A DNA stretch of 64,000 bases from Opisthocomus hoazin (Eukaryota; Chordata; Aves; Opisthocomiformes; Opisthocomidae): positions 5,642,001 through 5,706,000 of the forward strand of contig NC_134440.1 in NCBI RefSeq assembly GCF_030867145.1. The letters are read 5' to 3'. The position numbers and the translations under genes are program-made. Shown in pieces: positions 58,056-64,000 of this stretch (its first letter is position 1; the number at the start of each line of letters is the position of its first letter). The notes under the pieces are model-generated. The model was not told where the DNA came from. It searched no databases and saw nothing but the letters and a program-made list of their open reading frames with translations.

Positions 58056-58434
58056 GTAGAGGGAAGAGTATAGGAGTGGTTACCAGGAGGTACTTGTCAC
58101 CGATACCACCTGTGATGTTTTGTAAGATCTGTAAGCCTCGGGTTTTATGTAATTGTTACACTTGCTAACCATAGCGGCAGCGTCGAATATCGTTTGTGAA
58201 GCGTCGGTGTGATCAGTGCCCTTAATAGGGCGCAGCGTAGCTCGCGCTTTAATTGTTACAAAGCTCAAGATAAAAGGAAGCGACGCTTATTTCTGTAGCC
58301 GTTTGAAGTGGGTAAGGTTAGCAAACCAGAGAGTTAAAACCGTAAGGGTAAGTAATTCTTTTAATATAGCCAAAGTAAATTAGTGCCTGCTGTTTGGACC
58401 ATCCCCAAAACGGAGGGGGAAAGACGAGAGTGCA
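58056..58434 (+). other. Spacer between pol and env
   Basis: About 380 bp without a coding frame. It should contain the env splice acceptor (a TTCTTTTAATATAG candidate lies near 58,357-58,370) and possibly an RNA export or dimer element. It includes inverted short GC words around 58,170-58,260 (GCGTCGGTG, GGGCGCAGCG) that may fold, but I cannot confirm a structure. No homology is recognised. Confidence 0.6.
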
Positions 58435-58458
58435 GTGCTTACATCAGTTTTGAAGGGA

Positions 58459-59847
58459 ATGGCCGGAAAGCAAGTGATTACCCTGTTAGCTGTACTCTTT
58501 ACGTGTTGTCAGATTATAGTAGGCGAAGAAACCCTTTACCGCATTGAGCCCCGACAAAATCTATGGGTTACCTGGGCGAACAAAATGGGCCAATCAGCAT
58601 TTTGTTTGTCTCTTGCTTCCGCAACAGAACCTTTTCGCACCTGTCTAATAGGGGTACCTAGCTATAATGTTACTCATTTTGCTAATTATAGTGCAGGCAG
58701 ATGTACAAAGGAGATTCAAGTGAGCAGTTGCAGTGCCAAGCTCATACAAGGTCTGAATCGCACATTGCCCTGGGATCCTCAAGAGCTGAACTTGTTAGGA
58801 TCGATGAGGATTGGTAACACGACCAAAAATTGGACTCAGACTTGTTTTGTATTTGCAGGGCCTGCTATTTTTAGGCCTAACCATCGCCATTTCTTCAACC
58901 AGTCAGGGTGGGCCAATGTCACTCCAATTGCTTCTTGTTATGACTATCAGGGCCACTCTAGAGCAGTCACCTTCTGTGGCACCAATGATACGAACAAAAG
59001 AAGCCTCCAAAGTCTGGGCGCCTACGGGGTGGAAGGTGGTTCTCCCTTGTGGAATAATGCTACGCCTAAAGCCTTGCCTCCTGACGTGTTCTTAATCTGT
59101 GGCGACAGGGCATGGCAAGGAATTCCTCGTAACATCTATGGCGGCCCGTGTTACTTAGGTCAGCTGACATTACTAGCTCCAGATCGACAGTGGTGGAAGA
59201 AGGTGACAACTCGTCCCAAGCGAGGTGTTACGGGTCTTCCTCCTAGCTGCGATGATCGAATCACTCTCCCAAGTACCACCGAGCGAGTATTTCTGGCGTT
59301 ATTAGTGCCCGGTGCCGCCGCCGGCGCAGCGTTAAACCAGTTAGGGAAATTGACGTGCTGGGCAGAGAAGCAAGCCAGTGTTACCACAAAAGTCTTGCAA
59401 TCCCTGCTAGAAGATCAAAGTAGTCTACGACATGCAGTATTGCAAAATAGAGCCGCAATTGATTTTTTACTGCTGGCCCAGGGACATGGCTGTGAAGATT
59501 TTGAAGGCATGTGCTGTATGAACTTGTCCGATCATAGTAAGTCCATCCACAAGCAATTACAATGGCTGGAACAGCACGCCAATCAAATACAACAAAACCA
59601 GGGATTTTTTGATGGATTTCTCACCTCGCTCTTTGGTAATCTGCCCGCTTGGCTTAATAGTTTAATTGTAGAAATTCTGCGCATATGTATCGTGTTACTT
59701 GCTGTTGGAATTATAATATGTATTTGCTTTAGCTCTCTTAAAAGGGCTCTCTGCAAGATGACGAAGCAAACCTGGCTTGCTCAAAAACAAGAAGGGGGAA
59801 TTGTGGAGTCCTGGCTGGACGAGAGGGGACATAGTTTGGTGCGTTGA
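58459..59847 (+). CDS. env: Intact retroviral envelope glycoprotein, alpharetrovirus type
   Basis: Open for 462 residues from the ATG at 58,459 (the frame is open 24 nt further up, without an ATG). It has an N-terminal signal peptide of about 24 residues; SU of about 230 residues with about ten N-X-S/T sites; a furin-type RPKR site at residues 252-255 (59,212-59,223); and TM. TM begins with a cysteine-flanked internal fusion segment (PGAAAGAALNQL), as in avian sarcoma/leukosis viruses. It then has a heptad region, an immunosuppressive-domain-like LQNRAAIDFLLLAQGHGCE and CX6CC (59,491-59,517). A membrane anchor lies near 59,665-59,740 and is followed by a cytoplasmic tail. The last 14 or so codons lie in the 3' LTR and the stop is at 59,845. 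No break was found. It is the one full-length viral protein likely to be translatable. Its pairing with a betaretrovirus-like pol suggests a recombinant lineage. Confidence 0.93.
   Translation: MAGKQVITLLAVLFTCCQIIVGEETLYRIEPRQNLWVTWANKMGQSAFCLSLASATEPFRTCLIGVPSYNVTHFANYSAGRCTKEIQVSSCSAKLIQGLNRTLPWDPQELNLLGSMRIGNTTKNWTQTCFVFAGPAIFRPNHRHFFNQSGWANVTPIASCYDYQGHSRAVTFCGTNDTNKRSLQSLGAYGVEGGSPLWNNATPKALPPDVFLICGDRAWQGIPRNIYGGPCYLGQLTLLAPDRQWWKKVTTRPKRGVTGLPPSCDDRITLPSTTERVFLALLVPGAAAGAALNQLGKLTCWAEKQASVTTKVLQSLLEDQSSLRHAVLQNRAAIDFLLLAQGHGCEDFEGMCCMNLSDHSKSIHKQLQWLEQHANQIQQNQGFFDGFLTSLFGNLPAWLNSLIVEILRICIVLLAVGIIICICFSSLKRALCKMTKQTWLAQKQEGGIVESWLDERGHSLVR
59789..59800 (+). promoter_or_regulatory. 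Polypurine tract
   Basis: AAGAAGGGGGAA directly precedes the 3' LTR, with one T between. It primes plus-strand DNA synthesis in retroviruses. It lies inside the env coding frame. Confidence 0.9.
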
Positions 59848-60204
59848 GCAACCCAGGTTCTGATCCGGGAGTGAGCCTTGGGAGCGGCTGACACGGAACC
59901 CTGCTGGGAAGGCAGAGCGACGAGCTCGGGACACTGGAGCAGGGGGAACATCACCGTTTCCTGCCACACTGTCACTTCCTTCCTGCCACGTTGTTGTTTC
60001 CTGCCACAGTACTGTTTTCACTTCGAGATGCAGCTCTGCACCAATCACAACGAGTTGCAGTAGTTTTGCCTATATGGGGTTTTAACCATTCAGATGCTGT
60101 AATAGTTTTGCTATATAAACCTTGTTTTGCTGACTAATAAAGGTGTACGATCATACTCATATTGGGGTCACATCGTTACAACGGGTCTGTAACCCACGCC
60201 TACA
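59802..60204 (+). repeat. 3' LTR
   Basis: 403 bp, identical to the 5' LTR except for T at 60,187 where the 5' copy has C. TATA is at 60,112-60,119 and AATAAA at 60,136-60,141. The LTR is followed by GGCCAG, the right target-site copy. It is in sense orientation 790 bp ahead of the PRR22 start codon, so it could act as an alternative promoter. Confidence 0.96.
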
Positions 60205-60993
60205 GGCCAGGAGAGATCTTTGGCCTCCGGTTCATGGCGGGAGATGTCCCGACTCCCCCAGGCCACACGCTGTTCACACAGCGGGAGCGAGGCGCCTGTG
60301 TTCCTACCAGGGTGTCCTTGGTAGTGCCAAATCCTGCAAGTAGGAGGATGGGATGTACTAACCCGATCCCTGGGGTCCTGTAGAGCACAAACAGCCTCGG
60401 CATCTCTGCAGCGGATGTTGAGCAGAATCCAACCCTTTTCTGGGCGCAGGCAGCGGTGCATCTGTCCGCTCCCAGGTGTCACACACAGAGGGAAAGCATG
60501 GACCCCTCCACGGGGGATCCTAAGCTGTTTCCCCAGCAGGAGACTAAAAGACGTGGCAGGAGTACTGAGGGGAGGGTTGGGGGGAAGCACGCTACCCAAC
60601 GACACTGGAGGCCCTTCCGTTGCGCCCTCGAGGGCCTTGTTCCCGTCTCTGCGTTGCTCCAGTCAGCGCAGCACACAGCAGCGCAGGCAATAGTCACGAA
60701 TGCCTTTGCCGTGTGGCACAGGGAGGCTGTGGGTGCAGCTTGGTGCCCACAAAGCTCTGCTGAGTCAACTTGTTCTTTTACCCCCTGAAACATGTTAATT
60801 CCAGCAAATAGCACTTGCACCCACAGCCCCTGAGAGCTGCGTGGACGGGCCGGGGGCCCCCAGCCTCCCTTAACCCTTTCCCTCCCCACCAGCAGCTGCA
60901 GAGCCTCTTGGGGCGGGGCGGAACACGGGCAGCCCCCACATTCCTTCCTGGAGACACCAAAGAGTCCTTAGCACCCAAGAACCCCAACACACG
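60205..60993 (+). other. Interval between provirus and PRR22
   Basis: This 789-bp stretch should hold the native PRR22 promoter and 5' untranslated region. There is no clear TATA box. Frames on both strands (for example 60,479-60,889 minus) carry no domain. A GC-rich segment, GGGGCGGGGCGG near 60,910, offers an Sp1-type site about 80 bp before the ATG. Confidence 0.55.
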
Positions 60994-62705
60994 ATGGCGC
61001 AGCCACCACTGTGGCTCCCACCGCGCGGCCCTCGGGCCCCCCCGCCACCCCAACTCCTGCCCACCTCGCTGCTCCCCGCAACCTCCTACGCCCCAGCTCC
61101 AGGTAGGGACCGACCCCGAGCCCTGCAGCCCGGGGACGCTCTCGCGGCCAAGAGCGGAGGGGACCGCCGGCCATCGCTCCTGTCTCTCTCGCAGGCTCAG
61201 CCAACCTACGCCCACTGCCCGCACCGGAGCAGCCCTTCCCCGCAGCCTGGGCACCCGCCGCAGGGGGGGCACCCGCGGCCCCCCAGCCACCACCGCCAGG
61301 TACGGCACCCGTCTCTGGTCCCATTGCCCAAAGCCTTGGGGCCAGCTCTCCCGCTTCCCCTCCCAGAAGCCGCTCTCCTCCCCGATCTGCAGCCCCGTCC
61401 CGCCGGCACAGCAGCTCAGCCCGCGGGGACGCCGCGGCCACCAGCTCCCCACGCGCCTGGCGCAGAGCCGGGGGCCGGCGGCGATGGGGGCCGGCTGGGC
61501 GGGTGCCCCTCCAGGCTCCCCCCGGCCCAGCGCGACTCCCTCTCGCCCACACAGGGCTGCTGAGGGCTCCCTGCGGCTGCTGCTTCGACCCCTGGTTCTT
61601 CACCTTCCAGTGGACCACCAGCCAGCTGCCTCCACCGGCCACCGCCACGCTGCAACCCACCAGCATCGCTCCTCTGCCGGCTGCTGCCCTGCAGGGCCCC
61701 GGGGGCTGCGGGGCCCCCCCGGCCTCGCCAGCCCCTCGGACCCCTCAGGGCCGCCCACACCACCGCGCACCTGGCAGAGATCCCAGGGCAGCACTGGCCC
61801 CAGACCCCCTGCTCTGGCTGCTGCCCGGCCCCACCGACCAGCTCACGGTGGGGCACAACACCATCACGGGCACGGCCACCACCGCGGGGACACAGCCAGG
61901 CAGTGACATCGCCCCCAGCCCCTCTGCTGACGCCCACCCCTGCCAAGACCATGCGGAGATGGAAGATGATGTGGAGGTGTCTGAGGAGGAGCTGATTCGG
62001 GAGGCCCTAAGGCTCTTTGGGTACTCCTCGGACACCCTGGGGGGCAGCCATGAGGGGCCTGGCAGTGTCCCCATGCCTGCGGACAAATGTGGAGAGGGGG
62101 GAGCGGTGGCCCCAGCACCACTGGAACTGCCGGTGTCCACCACCGACCATCCGGACGTCGAGGGGCAGCCGGCAGACGTCACCATGGCCGGCACGGCCAC
62201 CCCCGCGGGGGCATCCCTGGGCAGCGACGTCCCCCCCAGCCCCTCTCCTGCGCCCCCAAACCAACACCTCGGGGACCTGGCTGACGACCTGCAGGTGTCT
62301 GAGGAGGAGCTCCTTAGAGAGGCCCTCAGGCTCTTGGGAGACTCCTCGGACACCGCGGGGCTCAGCCAGGACGGTGCCAGCAGCGTCCCCGTGCCTGGGG
62401 ACCCTGCTGGCACCGGCGCAGCCATCCCCCCCTGCGCCTGGCCCTCGCTCTCGCTGCCCGAGGAGCTGCTGAGCCCCGACTCCAGCGCCCTGGAGGTGGC
62501 CAACGCCACGCGGGCCCTCGAGGAGTGGCTGGAGACGGGGCTGGAGCCCCAGGAGCCGTCGGGGGACGCGGGGGTGGACCTGCCAGCGGCCCAGGCTGCC
62601 GGGGCAGAGCAGCCAGGGAAGAAGGGCGGGAGCAGCCCCTTGCCAGAGCCCCCCAGCAAGCGCCGGGCTCCGACAGGCAGCCCGGGGGTGTCAGGGGGGC
62701 ATTAG
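60994..62705 (+). CDS. PRR22: Proline-rich protein 22-like, 3 coding exons
   Basis: Coding exons are 60994-61102, 61195-61299 and 61555-62705, giving 1,365 nt and 454 residues. Both introns are phase 1 and GT-AG (donors GTAGGG and GTACGG; acceptors CTCTCGCAG and CCCACACAG). Exons 1 and 2 encode Pro/Ala-rich sequence. Exon 3 opens with CGCCFDPWFFTFQW (residues 78-91), an aromatic motif like the FDPRIF-type segment of mammalian PRR22. It then has two copies of a module of about 107 residues ending in an acidic amphipathic helix (VSEEELIREALRLFG at 213-227; VSEEELLREALRLLG at 319-333). The C-terminus has a PSKRRAP basic patch. Identification rests on position beside DUS3L in the same order and strand as in mammals, Pro-richness and the FDP motif. 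Its function is unknown. The acidic EALRLFG helix resembles activation or docking helices, which is inference only. Confidence 0.82.
61869..62510 (+). repeat. PRR22: Tandem duplication of about 321 bp inside PRR22
   Basis: The module starting GTATTAG (residue 177, base 61,869) recurs as GTATPAG (residue 284, base 62,190), a shift of exactly 321 bp. GSDIAPSPS/GSDVPPSPS, VSEEELxREALRL, SSDT and SVPxPxD are repeated in the same order. The copies have diverged in sequence and by at least one codon of length, so the duplication is not recent. Confidence 0.85.
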
Positions 62706-62859
62706 CTCCAGGGCAGGGGGGAGGGAAGCAGTGGGGTAGTTGGGGGGTGTATTTTGTGGGTGGGAGGAATGTTAAAGTAGCTATGCAGTGGGGAGTATTT
62801 GGGGGGGGAGGGGGGTTAGAGTAGCTTTATGGGGCCTTTCCTCTTGTTTCTTTGTTTTC

Positions 62860-62865
62860 AATAAA
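62860..62865 (+). terminator. PRR22: PRR22 poly(A) signal
   Basis: AATAAA in TTTTCAATAAAAGCTGTTTC, 155 bp past the stop codon. It implies a short 3' untranslated region. Confidence 0.85.
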
Positions 62866-62870
62866 AGCTG

Positions 62871-63374
62871 TTTCTGAAATACAGCTGCGAGACTCTGTGG
62901 GAGCGGGCGGGAGCACTGGAGGCCCCGGGAAACGGCACCCAAGAGGTGCAAAAGCCCCGCTCAGCCCCAAACGGGAGCTGGCCAGCCCCGAAGGGCAGCC
63001 AGCCGCCCCCAGGCCCAGGCAGCGCCAGCGGGGCCGGCAATGGCAGGGGGGGACTCCCCCGTCCCCTTCCCCAGGGCAAGCAGCCCTGTGCCGGGGGAGC
63101 CAGGACAGACGGCTCCCGGCAGCCCGCACGGACACGGCCCCACGCAGAAAGCAGCACAAAGACAGAGCTTGGGGGGCCGGCGCGGGGATGCGCACACGCG
63201 ACAACAAGGGCTGCAACGCCTTCGTCTGGAGCACAAGCAGCGTCCCCTCCAGCGGGGACCGGGCTCGCTGCAGAGCCCTGCAAAGCCTCAGGACAAGCAC
63301 GCCCTTCCTCGCCTCCCACCGCACTCAGCTTTTGTGGGCTTCTGCCTCACTGCTGCGGCAAAATCAGAGAACGA
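62871..63374. other. GC-rich interval after PRR22
   Basis: About 500 bp of GC-rich sequence with overlapping frames on both strands but no domain, splice pattern or transposon that I recognise. In mammals CATSPERD and LONP1 lie beyond PRR22; no exon of either was seen. Confidence 0.5.
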
Positions 63375-64000
63375 GAGAATCATGGAATCAGTAGTGCTGG
63401 AAAAGACCTCCAAGATCATCAAGTCCAACCGTCAACCCATCACCACCATGCCTACTAAACCATGTCCTCAAGGGCATGTCTACATGTTTTTGAAGCCCTG
63501 TGCAGGGATGGTGACTCTACCACTGCTCTGGGCAGCCTGGGCCAATGCCTGACCACTCTTTCAGGAAAGAAATGTTCCCTAATACCCAATCTGAACGTCC
63601 CCTGATGCAACTCGAGCCTCTTCCTCTCTTCCTCCTGCTGGTTACTTGGGAGAAGAGACCAACCCCCTCTCACTCCCCCCTCCTGGCAGGGAGCTGTACA
63701 GAGCGAGAAGGTCTCCCCTCAGCCTCCTCTTCTCCAGACTGAACAGCCCCAGCTCCCTCAGCCGCTCCTCACCAGACTTGTTCTCCAGACCGCTCCCCAG
63801 CCTCCCTGCCTTCTCTGGACACGCTCCAGCCTCTCCATGTCCTCCTGCTTGTGGTGAGGGGCCCAAAACTGAACACAGCACTCGAGGTGCGGCCTCACCG
63901 GTGCCCAGTACAGCGGCACGATCGCTGCCCTGGTCCTGCTGGCCACACCATTCCTGATCCAAGCCAGGATGCCGCTGGCCTTCTTGGCCACCTGGGCACA
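63375..64000 (-). mobile_element. CR1 LINE 3' region, runs off the window
   Basis: This is the reverse complement of a CR1 3' end, from AATCATGGAATCA and AAGACCTCCAAGATCATC through CTCTGGGCAGCCTGGGCCA, the CCTCCTCTTCTCCAGACTGA block and GGGGCCCAAAACTGAACACA to AGGATGCCGCTGGCCTTCTT at the right edge. The minus-strand frames at its right end are remnants of the CR1 ORF2 C-terminus. It is the longest CR1 copy here and another subfamily from the copy at 15,928. Confidence 0.95.

Larger units (their letters stand above)
52020..60204 (+). mobile_element. Full-length endogenous retrovirus, LTR-gag-pro-pol-env-LTR
   Basis: An 8,185-bp provirus in sense orientation between DUS3L and PRR22. Its parts are a 403-bp 5' LTR, initiator-Met primer site, leader, gag, pro (dUTPase plus protease), pol (RT, RNase H, integrase), env, polypurine tract and 403-bp 3' LTR. 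The genes are in three successive -1 frames (gag, pro, pol), as in betaretroviruses. Env and the arrangement of the LTR poly(A) signal are alpharetrovirus-like. The LTRs differ at one of 403 positions (C/T at 52,405 and 60,187), so the insertion is recent. Damage is limited to three in-frame TGA codons and an Asn at an integrase catalytic position. No frameshifting indel was noticed. It is one old viral copy in the genome, described here with its breaks. Confidence 0.95.

Noticed and set aside
60815..61906. 363-codon + strand frame overlapping PRR22
   Set aside because: It reads through both PRR22 introns in another frame and has no motif. The spliced three-exon model explains the sites and carries the FDP motif and repeats.
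61745..62659. Minus-strand 304-codon frame opposite PRR22 exon 3
   Set aside because: Shadow of a GC-rich coding exon; Ser/Pro/Gly low-complexity content.

Overview
The window is nuclear DNA of a bird. The evidence is CR1 LINE 3' ends in both orientations (six clear copies), short GT-AG introns in a compact gene, and an endogenous retrovirus whose envelope resembles avian alpharetroviruses. Two host genes were rebuilt exon by exon, both on the + strand: DUS3L (13 coding exons, 670 codons) and a PRR22-like proline-rich gene (3 coding exons, 454 codons). They are also neighbours in mammals (human 19p13.3), so this is a conserved syntenic block. No species can be named from the sequence alone.

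Layout. Positions 1 to about 43,480 hold no coding exon I can defend. They are intergenic or intronic sequence with AT-rich, TTAATTA-bearing islands that look like conserved non-coding elements, two clear CR1 copies, one possible older CR1, a small AT microsatellite and a 17-base poly-T tract. From about 43,480 to 45,020 lies a GC-rich promoter region with an E-box and a CRE just upstream of the DUS3L start. DUS3L runs from 43,895 to 51,771; its introns carry a 31-bp minisatellite (intron 1) and three CR1 copies (introns 2, 8 and 12), and intron 10 has a GC donor. A full-length provirus (52,020-60,204, 8,185 bp) lies in the short interval between DUS3L and PRR22, in the same orientation. PRR22 follows (60,994-62,705, poly(A) signal at 62,860), then about 500 bp of GC-rich sequence, then a CR1 on the minus strand that runs off the right edge.

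The provirus is the most unusual part. Its 403-bp LTRs differ at one position, so the insertion is recent. The primer-binding site matches the 3' end of initiator tRNA-Met, an uncommon primer for a vertebrate retrovirus. Gag carries a PPxY late motif, a major homology region and two zinc knuckles. Pro is a dUTPase-protease fusion and Pol is betaretrovirus-like. Env is an open 462-residue alpharetrovirus-type SU/TM protein with internal fusion peptide, CX6CC and immunosuppressive-domain motifs, and its reading frame ends inside the 3' LTR. Gag has one in-frame stop and Pol two, all TGA, and the second acidic residue of the integrase DDE triad is Asn. This copy therefore looks unable to replicate alone while keeping an open env.

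DUS3L makes dihydrouridine in tRNA (and some mRNA). PRR22 has no established function. The provirus sits between a DUS3L 3' end without a canonical AATAAA and the PRR22 start, so effects on the processing or transcription of either gene are plausible but untested.
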